Numbered from the stretch's first letter, positions 32,792 through 42,394 are shown. The stretch is 49,122 nt of DNA from Streptococcus suis (GCF_019794555.1 NZ_JAIMEP010000016.1:1-49122), one strand, 5' to 3'. Program-made: numbers and translations. The notes: generated by a model from the letters alone, not told the origin.

Positions 32792-33502
32792 TTACTTGGT
32801 TCGTTCTTCTTTCGGTCGAGCGAAAAATTGTTTGGGCTCGCCCTCTTCGATAATATGGCCACCTTCCATAAAGATGACGTGATTGGCGACATCTCTAGCA
32901 AAACTCATTTCATGCGTAACCACTACCATCGTAATCCCTTCCTGTGCCAATTCCTTCATGACCGACAAGACATCACCAATTAACTCTGGGTCTAAAGCAG
33001 AAGTTGGCTCATCAAACAGGATGACATCTGGTTTTACCGCAATAGCACGCGCAATACCTATCCGTTGCTGCTGCCCACCTGAAAGCTGACTCGGATAGGC
33101 ATCTCGTTTGTCCGATAAACCAACTTTCGCTAGGGCTTTTTCCGCAATTTCTAAGGCTTCACCTTTTGGAATTTTCCTTGCAATCACTAATCCTTCTAAG
33201 ATATTTTCAATAGCTGTTTTATTGGCAAATAGATTATAATTTTGAAAAACAAAGGCTGTTTTTTGACGAATTTCTAATACTTCTTTTCGGCTGATTTTGG
33301 CCAAATCATAGTCTTTTCCATCCAGAGTCAATTGCCCTGCGTCAGCCTTCTCCAAATAATTAAGGGTCCTCAAGAAAGTTGTCTTTCCAGAACCAGATGG
33401 ACCGAGAATGACAACGACATCTCCCTGATCAACCCTTAAACTAACACCGTCCAAAACCTTTTTATCACCAAAGGATTTCTCAATATTTTTAACTTCTAAC
33501 AT
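32792..33502 (-). CDS. Amino acid ABC transporter ATP-binding protein
   Basis: 236 residues. Walker [10 protein letters not shown] (33-41), signature LSGGQQQR, Walker [14 protein letters not shown], switch His in VVVTHEMSF. It belongs to the polar amino acid (GlnQ/TcyN) class. It is the last gene of the operon SBP-permease-permease-URO-D-ATPase. Its codon use looks less AT-rich than that of the four genes before it, which may mean that the others were acquired or are under different constraint. Confidence 0.92.
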   Translation of the reverse strand: MLEVKNIEKSFGDKKVLDGVSLRVDQGDVVVILGPSGSGKTTFLRTLNYLEKADAGQLTLDGKDYDLAKISRKEVLEIRQKTAFVFQNYNLFANKTAIENILEGLVIARKIPKGEALEIAEKALAKVGLSDKRDAYPSQLSGGQQQRIGIARAIAVKPDVILFDEPTSALDPELIGDVLSVMKELAQEGITMVVVTHEMSFARDVANHVIFMEGGHIIEEGEPKQFFARPKEERTK

Positions 33503-33562
33503 ATCTTCTCCTATACAAGTTTTACATAATTTTCAAGTTTTTTAAAACAATTGTTAGGAAAA

Positions 33563-34594
33563 TTAAAGGAGGCTGCTTTCTAAAAAGTTTGAATTAAAGA
33601 TTAACTCAGTTTCTTTTTTTACTTTAATTAAATACTGTATAGTTTCATCTTCGAAAGGTTTAGGAATTACACAAGCAGGTGCTAATATTAAACCTTTCCC
33701 GTGAGTTCTAAAAATTGTACGATAAATCTGATGATGTAGTTCATTATAATTTGAATCACTCACATCGTGTCGATTTATTCCACCCATTATAACCTTTTTA
33801 GAATAGATTTGACCTTCTCGAGGAGATGGATAACTTTCTCCTATATGCCAATTAATTGCTTGCACAGGATAATCTTTTACAATATCAAACATAATCCTAT
33901 TACCGTGCAAATGAACTGTATTAAACCAGCCATCCTCTGCTTTTTCTAAAACTTGTAAATCATATGGTCGACCATATTCAATATATTGTTTCTGATTTAA
34001 TCTATCGAAAGTACTTAGTTGACTCGCGAAATATATTCCATCAGCCCCAATTTTTATTGCTTCTTCAACAAACTCTCGAGTAATTTCTGTAATTTTTTCA
34101 AGTGCCTCTTTTAATAATAATCCACCAGCTTCATCTTCTTCAATCATTTCTTGAATGTGTCCATCACAAATTTTATCCGCAATTGTTAACGGGCTAAATA
34201 CTGTGATTACAACAGGAACCTCACCGTCAACCTTTTCAAGCAACAACTTAAGATATTTTAATTCTCGTTGCAACGCAGGTGATGATTTCAGACTTAGTTG
34301 TTTAAGAGATTTCCAATCTGAGTAACTATTTATTGGAGTTGAATGGATTTGGGCAACCCCACCAAATTCAATTTTAGAATAATCAATAATACAGCCGAAA
34401 TCCTCGGTTGCATACATTCCATTATTCATTGTCTTGATGAAATCTAAGTTATATTTTTTATAAAGTTTATAACTTTCTTCAGCAATTAATTCTGGCTCTC
34501 TATCTACCTCTGGAAAATGTGACCAAAATGAAAATGGAATATCTTCTACGAATTCACCATTAAGAACTTTTTTTATTTTATTATTTTTTGTCAT
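33563..34594 (-). CDS. URO-D superfamily protein, probable methyltransferase
   Basis: 343 residues of the uroporphyrinogen decarboxylase/MtaA-CmuA superfamily: start KKVLNGEFVEDIPFSFWSHF, middle GADGIYFASQLSTFDRLNQ, then VHLHGNRIMFDI, and the end GLILAPACVIPKPFEDETI. In the zinc-dependent methyltransferase branch the ligands are usually HxC...C. Here I see HLH (HxH) and the later C of APAC, so a metal site is possible. A heme role is unlikely, as no other heme-synthesis gene is near. Its place in an amino acid transporter operon suggests methyl-group chemistry on the imported compound, which is inference. Confidence 0.75.
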   Translation of the reverse strand: MTKNNKIKKVLNGEFVEDIPFSFWSHFPEVDREPELIAEESYKLYKKYNLDFIKTMNNGMYATEDFGCIIDYSKIEFGGVAQIHSTPINSYSDWKSLKQLSLKSSPALQRELKYLKLLLEKVDGEVPVVITVFSPLTIADKICDGHIQEMIEEDEAGGLLLKEALEKITEITREFVEEAIKIGADGIYFASQLSTFDRLNQKQYIEYGRPYDLQVLEKAEDGWFNTVHLHGNRIMFDIVKDYPVQAINWHIGESYPSPREGQIYSKKVIMGGINRHDVSDSNYNELHHQIYRTIFRTHGKGLILAPACVIPKPFEDETIQYLIKVKKETELIFNSNFLESSLL

Positions 34595-34611
34595 TAAATA
34601 CTCCTCAACTT

Positions 34612-35289
34612 TTATGGAATAGTGTAATATCTATGGAATACTGAAATCAAAAATTGGAAAAATAAGCAAATAATCCAATAAATAATTCCAGCCACAAAGA
34701 AAGAAAAAATATATTCTGAAGAAAGTGCTGCCTCATATCTTGCCTCTGCCATTATATCCACAAAGCCAATTAGAAAAGCTACAGAAAGTGATTTTACAAT
34801 TTTTAACAATGAATTTAGTACAATTGGAAATGCTGTTGGTAATAACTGTGGAATCACAATTCTTCGTAGTATCTGATTTGTTGTTAGTCCAATTGAATAA
34901 CCAGCCTCAAATTGTGCGATATCTATTGCTTGATAAATTCCTCTTAAATTTTCCGATTCTAAGACAATTTGATATGATCCATAACATATTAATACCATCA
35001 ATAAAATCGGGAAATTTTGCGGCTGATAGTCTTTCCCTATTAGTTTACATAATGTTTCAATTACCTTGGGCAATATAGCTTGTCCGATTAATAATTGAAC
35101 AACAATTGGTACTCCACGAGTAAAAGAAACATATAAATTTAAGATACTAGATATAAATACATAATCTTTAGAACGAATAAATGCAACAATGGTACCACCA
35201 AATAGACCGATAAGTAATATTAATAATGCAATTAGTAAGGTATATGGTACAACTAAGATTATATTATTTATAATATTCATTTTATCCAC
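34612..35289 (-). CDS. Amino acid ABC transporter permease
   Basis: 225 residues, about five transmembrane helices. The EAA loop motif is QFEAGYSIGLTTNQILRRIV (the ATPase contact), with the family start LIALLILLIGLFGGTIVAFI. It pairs with the next upstream permease, which has the same design, to form the heteromeric membrane channel. Its ATG 35289 is 10 bases after the stop of that gene. AT-rich codons. Confidence 0.9.
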   Translation of the reverse strand: MDKMNIINNIILVVPYTLLIALLILLIGLFGGTIVAFIRSKDYVFISSILNLYVSFTRGVPIVVQLLIGQAILPKVIETLCKLIGKDYQPQNFPILLMVLICYGSYQIVLESENLRGIYQAIDIAQFEAGYSIGLTTNQILRRIVIPQLLPTAFPIVLNSLLKIVKSLSVAFLIGFVDIMAEARYEAALSSEYIFSFFVAGIIYWIICLFFQFLISVFHRYYTIP

Positions 35290-35299
35290 CCTGTTTTCC

Positions 35300-35983
35300 T
35301 CAATTCATTAAAAATCTATTTGTGTATCTTTCTAGTTTTATAAAGATTCTTCCAATAAACCAACAAAAGAACCAATAGATTAATGCAACCGTAAAGTATA
35401 TTTCAATTTGATATATACCAAATGAATTCGCTGATAATATCTTTGCTTGACCCATTATATCGGCTACACCAATGATGAACAATAACGAAGTGTCTAAAAA
35501 TAAGTCAATACAAGTGTTACAGATACTTGGTAAAATGATTGGAAACATTTGAGGAATGATTATCCTAATTACTGTTTGTATCGAAGTCATCCCAATACTA
35601 ATTCCAGCTTCAAACTGAGTTTTAGGAATTGCTTCAAATGCTGGTCTTATTATTTCTGAAATTATCGAACCATGATAGATACAAAGTGCTAGGATGGAAA
35701 AATAAACTTTATTCCAACTATTAATATCAATATTGAACTTCAGTAATATGCTGGGCAATCCATAAAATACGAGAAATAAATGTACTAGTCCAGGAACGCT
35801 CCTAGAGAATGAGATAAAAATTTTAACAATTGTATTAATAATCGGAATTTCAATTTTTCTAATTAGCACAATCGCTATTGCTAATATTAGGGCTGTGATG
35901 AATGATAGAATAAAAACTATAAACACAACCGGTATTTTGGAAACTAAACTAGGTAATATTTCAATAATATACTCGATCTTCAT
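35300..35983 (-). CDS. Amino acid ABC transporter permease
   Basis: 227 residues with five or so helices. The EAA motif region is TQFEAGISIGMTSIQTVIRI, and SRSVPGLVHLFLVFYGLP matches His/Glu/Gln/Cys-type permeases. It is encoded between the substrate-binding protein and the second permease. It is strongly AT-rich (Ile and Asn codons mostly ATT/ATA and AAT). Confidence 0.9.
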   Translation of the reverse strand: MKIEYIIEILPSLVSKIPVVFIVFILSFITALILAIAIVLIRKIEIPIINTIVKIFISFSRSVPGLVHLFLVFYGLPSILLKFNIDINSWNKVYFSILALCIYHGSIISEIIRPAFEAIPKTQFEAGISIGMTSIQTVIRIIIPQMFPIILPSICNTCIDLFLDTSLLFIIGVADIMGQAKILSANSFGIYQIEIYFTVALIYWFFCWFIGRIFIKLERYTNRFLMN

Positions 35984-36003
35984 CTTCAGCCCATCACCTC
36001 ATC

Positions 36004-36828
36004 CTACTGTTCAGTTATTTCATACTGAAACATATCTTCTCCAAACCATTTTTTTGAAAGCTCTGATAAAGTGCCATCATCTTTTAATTTCTTAATTGCT
36101 TTATCAAATGCATCTTTAAATTCTTTCTGATCTTTAGAAATAATAAAGTATGTACCATTAACTTGTACTGGTTCATCGGCAGTAACAATATCCAAACCTA
36201 ATTGTTCAATAATATTATCAGCACCAAAATTTGATGGCATAACAACAGCATCATATTTTCCATCGGCTAGACCTTGATACCGTTGGGCCAACTCCCCACT
36301 TTCACCTAATGGAATCGTAATCTGATTATCTTTATTTTTATTGTTATAAGTTGTTAACAAATTGAATATTCCACCATTTGCTGTAACAGGACTAATTTTT
36401 CTTCCAACCAAATCATCTAATGTCTGAATATCTTCATCCTCAGCTCGTTTATATATTTCAATTGTACTGACGCCTGTATTCTCTGTCGGAAAAAGATATT
36501 TTTCCTCTCGAGCTTCAGTTTTAAATAGACCTCCCCCAACTAGATCATACTTTCCACTTTCAATACCGACTTCTGCTGCTTCAGCTGATACAGACTCAAT
36601 CGCTATTTCGTATCCTTCTATTACCTTATTTACATTTTCAATAATATCAACTTCATAACCAACCAATTCACCTTTATCATTTGTATAACTTAAAGGTTGT
36701 GTATTTTGTTCTAAAGCTACCGTAACTTTATTCGAATCTGAACTAACATCCTTTGTAGAAGCACTATTTTTAAAAATAAAAAAGAAAGCTAGAAAAACCA
36801 CAACGACAATATAAAAATATTTTTTCAT
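36004..36828 (-). CDS. Amino acid ABC transporter substrate-binding protein without lipobox Cys
   Basis: 274 residues of SBP family 3: LSYTNDKGELVGYEVDIIENV, LFKTEAREEKYLFPTE, LAQRYQGLADGKYDAVVM, LSELSKKWFGEDMF. The N-terminus is a hydrophobic helix (YIVVVVFLAFFFIF) without any Cys, so it is not a lipoprotein. It is probably held by the uncleaved helix or released. It is the first gene of the operon, and a TATAAT at 36920-36925 is the likely -10. The set SBP-permease-permease-ATPase with a divergent LysR gene resembles sulfur amino acid uptake operons (TcyJKLMN/YtmI), so cystine, S-methylcysteine or methionine-like ligands are candidates. Confidence 0.85.
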   Translation of the reverse strand: MKKYFYIVVVVFLAFFFIFKNSASTKDVSSDSNKVTVALEQNTQPLSYTNDKGELVGYEVDIIENVNKVIEGYEIAIESVSAEAAEVGIESGKYDLVGGGLFKTEAREEKYLFPTENTGVSTIEIYKRAEDEDIQTLDDLVGRKISPVTANGGIFNLLTTYNNKNKDNQITIPLGESGELAQRYQGLADGKYDAVVMPSNFGADNIIEQLGLDIVTADEPVQVNGTYFIISKDQKEFKDAFDKAIKKLKDDGTLSELSKKWFGEDMFQYEITEQ

Positions 36829-37194
36829 AAAATGTCTCCTTAAATTTTTTCTCTATCTTACCATCGCAATTTATACTTGCAAAATCTATATTTTTTATCG
36901 TTAGCTATAAGAAAAATTTATTATAAAAGCCAACTATCCATTGCTATAGTTTTTAATAATAGCATTTAGCATAATACCGTCATTTTTGATGAATTTTATC
37001 TATTTAAGTACGATTTGCATGAGCATTATTCGAGAAAATACATTTTTGAGATAAAAAATGTAGTATTTTCATCGATTTTCTTTTTCCCCATAGATAAAGA
37101 CTATCGCGTCATAGTTTATTTGTATTGGAGTTTTACCGAAAATATAGGGTTGGTTTTGCTATAATAACACTAGAAATGGTAAAGGAGGTGCTAC
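36829..37194. promoter_or_regulatory. 366-bp divergent regulatory region
   Basis: It contains a -10 for the transporter operon (36920-36925, minus) and an extended -10 TGCTATAAT for the LysR gene (37157-37165, plus). A long AT-rich hairpin lies at 37034-37070 (GAAAATA..TATTTTC around CATTTTT..AAAAATG). Several partial dyads such as TTATCGTTAGCTATAA (36897-36910 region) could be LysR sites. No riboswitch consensus was recognised. Confidence 0.45.
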
Positions 37195-38097
37195 ATGAAT
37201 TTACAACAATGTCGGTATGTTGAAGCTGTTGCACGAGCAGGTTCTTTTAGCCAAGCAGCAAAAGAACTGTTTGTGACTCAGCCAAATCTGTCAAGCTCTA
37301 TCAAAGATTTAGAGAGTCAACTTGGGGCTCAACTATTTTTGAGGTCCAATAAAGGAGTTCGCCTCACTGAGGAGGGACATGATTTTCTAAAGTATGCTAA
37401 AAGGATTCTAGGTGAGCTCAGCCTACTTGAACACCGCTATAATAGTACTTTTAAGAAGAGTTTTACCGTTGCATCTCATCATTATGATTTTTTATCCATC
37501 CCCTTGGCCAGAATGGCAGAGCAGTATAAAGAGGACTATCAAGATTTTCAATTAATTGAAACTACTACAAAACGTATCATAGAGAGTGTTGCAAATTTCG
37601 AATCAGATGTAGGAATTATCTTTATCAATCAAGAGAATAAAGATATTCTAGAGCGGTCCATCCAAAATCAAGATTTAGAATTTACATCATTAGGAGATTT
37701 TCCTACACGTGTGTTTTTAGGGAAACAGCACCCGCTAGCTCAACTATCTGAAATATCTGAGGAAGATTTAGTTGGCTATCAGCAAGTACGATTCCGACAG
37801 GATAAATCGGGCATCACTTTTGATGAGGATCCTCTTGAAATCCATAAAAACCAAACAATCATTTATAGTAATGACAGAGGTACTGTCATGAATCTACTTT
37901 GTGCAAGCAATGCCTATGCCTCGGGTCTCGGAATTGTAAATAGTTTTATCAAAGAACAAATTGTTCTCATTCCCTTAAAAGATAGTCCAACCCATACTTT
38001 GGGTTACGTGACAAATAAAAAGAAGAATATCACAGATATTACTTCCTCTTTTATTGATGAAATCAAGCTGAGTTTGACACCACATACAACTGCATAA
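37195..38097 (+). CDS. LysR family regulator, probable control of the divergent transporter operon
   Basis: 300 residues. The N-terminal helix-turn-helix is AGSFSQAAKELFVTQPNLSS (about 16-35), then LESQLGAQLFLRSNKGVRLT; the ligand-binding domain follows. GGAGG lies six bases before ATG 37195. It is divergently placed next to the SBP gene, the usual LysR arrangement. It resembles MetR/CysR/YtmI-type regulators of sulfur amino acid genes in overall pattern, but the effector cannot be read from sequence. Confidence 0.9.
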   Translation: MNLQQCRYVEAVARAGSFSQAAKELFVTQPNLSSSIKDLESQLGAQLFLRSNKGVRLTEEGHDFLKYAKRILGELSLLEHRYNSTFKKSFTVASHHYDFLSIPLARMAEQYKEDYQDFQLIETTTKRIIESVANFESDVGIIFINQENKDILERSIQNQDLEFTSLGDFPTRVFLGKQHPLAQLSEISEEDLVGYQQVRFRQDKSGITFDEDPLEIHKNQTIIYSNDRGTVMNLLCASNAYASGLGIVNSFIKEQIVLIPLKDSPTHTLGYVTNKKKNITDITSSFIDEIKLSLTPHTTA

Positions 38098-38141
38098 ACA
38101 GCCTAGAATTCATTTTAAAAATGGTTTCTAGGCTGTTTTTT
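38097..38141 (+). terminator. LysR gene terminator
   Basis: ACAGCCTAGAA..TTCTAGGCTGT followed by six T. Confidence 0.85.
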
Positions 38142-38145
38142 ATGC

Positions 38146-38280
38146 TTAAAAAACGCATTGTTGAATGAAGAGCTTTCAGACAAGGAAATGAGATACAGCT
38201 TACTAGAATGGTCTAAGTTGGGAATATGACAAGCTGAAAGTGACGATGTATCAAAGCGAATTCAAATGTCTATTCAATAT
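38146..38280 (+). pseudogene. Possible decayed coding fragment
   Basis: The plus frame reads LKNALLNEELSDKEMRYSLL, then EWSKLGI-stop-QAESDDVSKRIQMSIQY. The composition looks protein-like and continues across one stop codon, but there is no start or ribosome site, and I recognise no family. It may be the tail of a deleted gene between LysR and rsmI. Confidence 0.25.
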
Positions 38281-38303
38281 AAAAAACTAGGCATCAGCCT
38301 AGT
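38280..38303 (-). terminator. rsmI terminator
   Basis: ACTAGGC, TGAT, GCCTAGT, then six T on the minus strand. The rsmI stop codon is in the loop. Confidence 0.8.
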
Positions 38304-39157
38304 CCATGATAGATATCGTATACTTCTTGTTTTTTTAGTTGGTAACGTTTGGCTACTTCTTTGATGGCCTGATTGGGTTTCCGACCACCTGCAATTTCCT
38401 TTTCTACCTCAGCTTTTAAATCCACTTCTTCAGCTGATGGGTGATCTTCTTCACCAGCTCCTGCTACAATTATCAGGCATTCTCCCTTAAGCGGGTTTTC
38501 TTCAAGATAGGCGAGGAGTTCTGAGATTGAACCTCTTTGGTATTCTTCAAACAGCTTGGTTAACTCCCGAACAATCGTAGCCTGACGATCACCATAAACC
38601 GATAACATATTTTCCAAGGTATCAGCCACACGGTAAGGCGATTCATAGAAAATCTGAGTCTCTGGATAGGCTCTTTTTTCTTGAAAAAATTCCTTTTGTT
38701 GTCCTGCTTTCCTCGGTAAAAAACCATAGAAAATATGTGGTTGTGGGGCTAATCCAGATGCGATGAGAGCTGTAATCCCTGCAGAAGCACCTGGAAGGGA
38801 AATTACAGGAATATTTTCTTCAATTGCTGCACGCACTAAATCGTGACCAGGGTCTGATATGGAAGGCAAACCAGCGTCAGATACTTGAGCAATTGATTGA
38901 CCAGATTTGAGCCAATCAAGCAAGACAGGAATTTTATCATGAGCATTGTGTTCATGAAAGGAGGTCTGCTTGGTATCAATCTCAAAATGTTTGAGAAGCA
39001 AACCTGTGTTCCTGGTATCTTCCGATGCAATGACATCAACTTCTTTCAAGGTCTGAATGGCTCTAAAGGTCATATCCTGCAAGTTTCCAATCGGAGTGGG
39101 GACCAGATAGAGGCTCCCGAAGGGCGACTGACCCTTAAATGATTTTTGTAGTTTCAT
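38294..39157 (-). CDS. rsmI: 16S rRNA (cytidine-1402 2'-O)-methyltransferase
   Basis: Methylates the ribose of C1402 in the decoding centre. 287 residues of the tetrapyrrole-methylase fold: GSLYLVPTPIGNLQDMTFRA, DVIASEDTRNTGLLLKHF, VSDAGLPSISDPGHDLV and LPGASAGITALIASGL. It is the last gene of tmk-holB-yabA-rsmI; its ATG is one base after the yabA stop. Confidence 0.96.
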   Translation of the reverse strand: MKLQKSFKGQSPFGSLYLVPTPIGNLQDMTFRAIQTLKEVDVIASEDTRNTGLLLKHFEIDTKQTSFHEHNAHDKIPVLLDWLKSGQSIAQVSDAGLPSISDPGHDLVRAAIEENIPVISLPGASAGITALIASGLAPQPHIFYGFLPRKAGQQKEFFQEKRAYPETQIFYESPYRVADTLENMLSVYGDRQATIVRELTKLFEEYQRGSISELLAYLEENPLKGECLIIVAGAGEEDHPSAEEVDLKAEVEKEIAGGRKPNQAIKEVAKRYQLKKQEVYDIYHGLG

Positions 39158-39158
39158 T

Positions 39159-39476
39159 CTAATCTCGATTCAATAATTCAATACAGAACATACACGGTTC
39201 ATCATTATCTCTACGTTTGCCGTATTCATACGTACAGATATGGAAACCATCCTCATAGATATTCTCCAAATTCTCCTTACCAAAGTTTGAAGGCTTGTGT
39301 CCTATCTTATCTTCTTTCTCCAAACGCTCACGCAACTTAGAATTTTCCAAGCGTAATCGTGTATTTTCATCAATAACACTTTGAAGATGTTTTTTAATGG
39401 CGTCCACATCAGCCAAGGTTGTCAATAAATTTTGTGAAAAATCATCAAGTGCATCAAATAGTTCTTTTTTATCCAT
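39159..39476 (-). CDS. yabA: Replication initiation control protein YabA
   Basis: Links DnaA and the DnaN clamp and restrains replication initiation. 105 residues: N-terminal coiled-coil tetramerisation part [17 protein letters not shown], and a C-terminal zinc motif [20 protein letters not shown]. The true start is MDKKEL at 39476 with AAAGGA upstream; the longer frame would overlap holB without a ribosome site. Confidence 0.93.
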   Translation of the reverse strand: MDKKELFDALDDFSQNLLTTLADVDAIKKHLQSVIDENTRLRLENSKLRERLEKEDKIGHKPSNFGKENLENIYEDGFHICTYEYGKRRDNDEPCMFCIELLNRD

Positions 39477-39499
39477 TCCTGTCCTTTCAATGATTCGTT

Positions 39500-40381
39500 T
39501 TACATGGTAAGGTATTCTAAACAGTTTTGCAGACTGACATTTGCCTGCCACATTTTCTTGGCTTTCAGGACTGCGTCCATTTTTTCACGAGCTATCATCT
39601 CTGTTAATCTTTCTGCAAGTAACAAGCTCAACACATCAAACAAGCGCCCCTGCTCTGCTTTTTCCACCGCTAAAGAAACCAGCACCCCTACTTGTAAATA
39701 AGCGCGGTTAGTATCAGTTAAAAGCAATTCTGTAAACTTTTTCGCTTGACCCAGCAAGTCAATAAACGATTTGTTTGTAGCTAGCCTTTTCGCCTCTTCT
39801 TGACTAGAAACCAGTCGTGCGATAAGACTCGCTTGTGTTTTCAATAAGCCTTCTTCCTCTAGAATTCTCTCTAAATATGGAAGATTTTGGGGAAATGGGA
39901 TAATTTGGGTACGACTCTTTATGGTTGGTAAAACAGCTTCTTCTTGATTGGTCAAAAGAAAAATATGGATCGTCGACTGAGGCTCTTCAATAACTTTGAG
40001 CAGAGAATTTGCGGCATTCACATGCATTTTCTCAGCATCACGTATGATAAATACTTGCTGGCTAGATTCAAAACCAGACTGAGAGAAGTTCTTGACTAAC
40101 TCCCGTATCGTATCTGTTTTAATGAAATTACCTTGGGGCGCCACAATGGTCACATCCGAAAAGTCATTTGATTCAATCAACCGACAAGAGCGACACTTTC
40201 CACAAGGAAGAACACCAACTTTTTCTTGGCAAAACAAAGCTTGACTTAGAAAAAGGGCCATTTCAAAGCTCGCAAAATCACCTGAAAATAGATAAGCATG
40301 TGCCAAACGACCTTGTTCTAGAATCGTGACAAATTGCTGATAGACCAGTGGTTGAAGATCTTTTAGTTCCTGAATATTCAT
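39500..40381 (-). CDS. holB: DNA polymerase III delta' subunit
   Basis: A clamp-loader subunit of 293 residues. [20 protein letters not shown] stands where active loaders have a Walker A loop, and the lysine is missing, as normal for delta'. The zinc module is CGKCRSC, and the conserved [14 protein letters not shown] and [13 protein letters not shown] blocks are present. ATGA-type overlap with tmk; yabA follows after 23 bases. Confidence 0.94.
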   Translation of the reverse strand: MNIQELKDLQPLVYQQFVTILEQGRLAHAYLFSGDFASFEMALFLSQALFCQEKVGVLPCGKCRSCRLIESNDFSDVTIVAPQGNFIKTDTIRELVKNFSQSGFESSQQVFIIRDAEKMHVNAANSLLKVIEEPQSTIHIFLLTNQEEAVLPTIKSRTQIIPFPQNLPYLERILEEEGLLKTQASLIARLVSSQEEAKRLATNKSFIDLLGQAKKFTELLLTDTNRAYLQVGVLVSLAVEKAEQGRLFDVLSLLLAERLTEMIAREKMDAVLKAKKMWQANVSLQNCLEYLTM

Positions 40382-41016
40382 ACTCTTTCCGAAAACCGTT
40401 TCTTAATGACCGCCAGAGCATCCGCAACGACTGCTTCCAACGGTTGACTGGCATCAATTTTAACAAATCGCTCAGGCTCTTGTTCCAATAAGCTGAGATA
40501 GCCTTGACGTACCCGACGGTGCATATCTGCCTTTTCCATATCTAAGCGGTCCACATCACGATCCGCATTGCGGGCAATTCGTGCCAATCCTTCTTCTGTA
40601 TCAATATCAAAATAAAGGGTCAAGTCAGGTTTTAATCCATCAGTCGCAAACTGATTGAGCCAGTTGATATCAGCCACATTGAGACCACGACCAAAACCTT
40701 GATATGCAATTGAAGAATCGATAAAACGGTCAATCAATAGTAGTTTTCCTTGAGCCAATGGTGGCAATATCTTCTCTGTTAAATGCTGACGTCGAGCAGC
40801 AATAAACAATAACAGCTCCGTTTTGTCATCCATTTCGGTATTTGCAGGATTGAGAATTATATTACGAATCTCCTCTGCAATGGCTACACCTCCTGGCTCT
40901 CTCGTTGTCACCACTTCAGGTCCCAGCTCTTGTAAAGCTGGTAATAATTCCCGTAATACCGTAGTCTTACCAGCTCCATCCGGACCTTCAAATGTAATAA
41001 ACATTCCTTGTTTCAC
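40378..41016 (-). CDS. tmk: Thymidylate kinase
   Basis: dTMP to dTDP. 212 residues: P-loop [11 protein letters not shown] (9-19), DR(Y/F) motif in [15 protein letters not shown], lid region with [15 protein letters not shown]. It heads the tmk-holB-yabA-rsmI operon. The upstream gap is shared with the divergent yitT-like gene. Confidence 0.97.
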   Translation of the reverse strand: MKQGMFITFEGPDGAGKTTVLRELLPALQELGPEVVTTREPGGVAIAEEIRNIILNPANTEMDDKTELLLFIAARRQHLTEKILPPLAQGKLLLIDRFIDSSIAYQGFGRGLNVADINWLNQFATDGLKPDLTLYFDIDTEEGLARIARNADRDVDRLDMEKADMHRRVRQGYLSLLEQEPERFVKIDASQPLEAVVADALAVIKKRFSERV

Positions 41017-41096
41017 TGTCTCTACCTTTCGATTTGCTCATTCATAGTTCTTTTTATTTTACCAAAATCTAGCCAAAAAAGCACTTGAAAATTGAC

Positions 41097-41125
41097 TTGT
41101 ATTTCTTCACCAAATACCGTACAAT
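41097..41125 (+). promoter_or_regulatory. Promoter of the YitT-family gene
   Basis: TTGTAT (41097-41102), 17-bp spacer, TACAAT (41120-41125). Confidence 0.55.
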
Positions 41126-41158
41126 GTCAATATAGATTTCTAAGGAGAGTGAAAAAGT

Positions 41159-42025
41159 ATGCTACGTTTCAGAAATATTCTGTTGATTGTATTCGGTGCT
41201 GGTTTATTTGCCTTTGGTTTGAACTATCTGATCATGCCAAACCATTTATTTGAAGGCGGTGCGACAGGATTAAGTTTGATTGTTTACTATCTTTTTAAGG
41301 TACAGCCTTGGGTAATGAACATTGTTATCAATATTCCCTTATTCATCATTGGTTGGAAAATTCTGGGACGAAAAACACTCTATCTGAGCATTCTTGGAAC
41401 CCTTAGTGTAACCGTTTGGTTAGCCTTATTTGAAAAGGTTCCATTTGCCATTGATTTACATGAAGACCTAATCCTTGTAAGCATCCTTGGGGGATTACTC
41501 ATTGGACTTGGTCTGGGTATTATTTTCCGCTCTGGTGGGACAACTGGTGGTAGTGATATTGTTGCACGTATTGGTCACAAATACCTCCCCTATTCTATTG
41601 GCCAAATTATTTTCGCAATTGATACCATTGTTTTAACGCTGATCGTCCTTGTTTTCCAAGATATTCGTCTGGTATTATACACACTAATGATGGTTGGTAT
41701 CGCTTCTAAAATAATAGACTTGGTAGCAGATGGTGGATATGGTAGCAAGGGTGTTATGATTGTTTCTGAGAAATCAGAAGAGCTTGCGCAAGCGATTGAC
41801 CAAAAAATCGAACGTGGTATCACCTTCATAAAGGCGCAAGGCTTTTATAGCAAAACCAATATCAATATGATTTATTCTGTAATCTATAAAAGTCAGTTAC
41901 AAGAAATGAAAGAGCTGATTCATCAAATAGATCCGCATGCCTTTATCACCATTACTGACGCACATGAGGTAATTGGCGAAGGGTTTACTTTAGATAAGAA
42001 TAAACAACCTTTGCAACATGATTAA
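41159..42025 (+). CDS. YitT family membrane protein
   Basis: 288 residues: five or six transmembrane helices (GAGLFAFGLNYLIMPNHLFEGG, with conserved GGATGLS) and the family block SGGTTGGSDIVARI. The soluble C-terminal DUF2179 domain (GVMIVSEKSEELAQAI; RGITFIKAQGFYSK) follows. The function is not established. AAGGAG precedes ATG 41159. It is monocistronic, with a bidirectional terminator after it. Confidence 0.9.
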   Translation: MLRFRNILLIVFGAGLFAFGLNYLIMPNHLFEGGATGLSLIVYYLFKVQPWVMNIVINIPLFIIGWKILGRKTLYLSILGTLSVTVWLALFEKVPFAIDLHEDLILVSILGGLLIGLGLGIIFRSGGTTGGSDIVARIGHKYLPYSIGQIIFAIDTIVLTLIVLVFQDIRLVLYTLMMVGIASKIIDLVADGGYGSKGVMIVSEKSEELAQAIDQKIERGITFIKAQGFYSKTNINMIYSVIYKSQLQEMKELIHQIDPHAFITITDAHEVIGEGFTLDKNKQPLQHD

Positions 42026-42057
42026 TAAAACAACATAAGTAAAAAATTGTTAATATA

Positions 42058-42109
42058 AAAAAACACATAAAATCAATGCTTGTAGCAACAAAGATTTTAT
42101 GTGTTTTTT
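42058..42109. terminator. Bidirectional terminator
   Basis: AAACACATAAAATC and GATTTTATGTGTTT form a 14-pair stem with A- and T-runs on both sides. It serves the yitT-like gene and the convergent small-peptide locus. Confidence 0.85.
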
Positions 42110-42160
42110 ACTAGCTTTATGCTAAGACTTCTCTATAAAATAAATATACTGTGGCTCTTC

Positions 42161-42205
42161 TTAACCACCGAGCGATTGGGCAATAAGTGCAATATTCATT
42201 TTCAT
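42161..42205 (-). CDS. Possible 14-aa peptide MKMNIALIAQSLGG
   Basis: ATG 42205 follows AAGGATAG, six bases after the stop of the 60-aa membrane protein gene, and ends at a TAA before the bidirectional terminator. The hydrophobic middle and GG end recall signalling or leader peptides, but it is too short for family assignment and may be chance. Confidence 0.3.
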   Translation of the reverse strand: MKMNIALIAQSLGG

Positions 42206-42211
42206 CTATCC

Positions 42212-42394
42212 TTACTTACTTCTCTTTTCAGATATTTTAGTGACGATTAAGAAAAAGATATAAGATATAATTACAATGTAAGACAGAGGTCTCAAATATT
42301 CTTTATCGTAAGATAGGTGTGAGTCAAGGAACAAGATAATCGCTAAAGCAGAGCAACTGATCGCTAGACAAATATTGAAGAAATCAGATTTCAT
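42212..42394 (-). CDS. Small membrane protein, 60 aa, two helices
   Basis: MKSDFFNICLAISCSALAII then FLDSHLSYDKEYLRPLSYIV and a second helix ending in KISEKRSK. GGAGGTTATCCT before ATG 42394 is an excellent ribosome site, and a good promoter (TTGACT, 17 bp, TATTAT at 42487-42515) lies upstream, so it is a real gene. The size and topology resemble bacteriocin-immunity or Blp accessory proteins, but no family is recognised. Confidence 0.65.
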   Translation of the reverse strand: MKSDFFNICLAISCSALAIILFLDSHLSYDKEYLRPLSYIVIISYIFFLIVTKISEKRSK

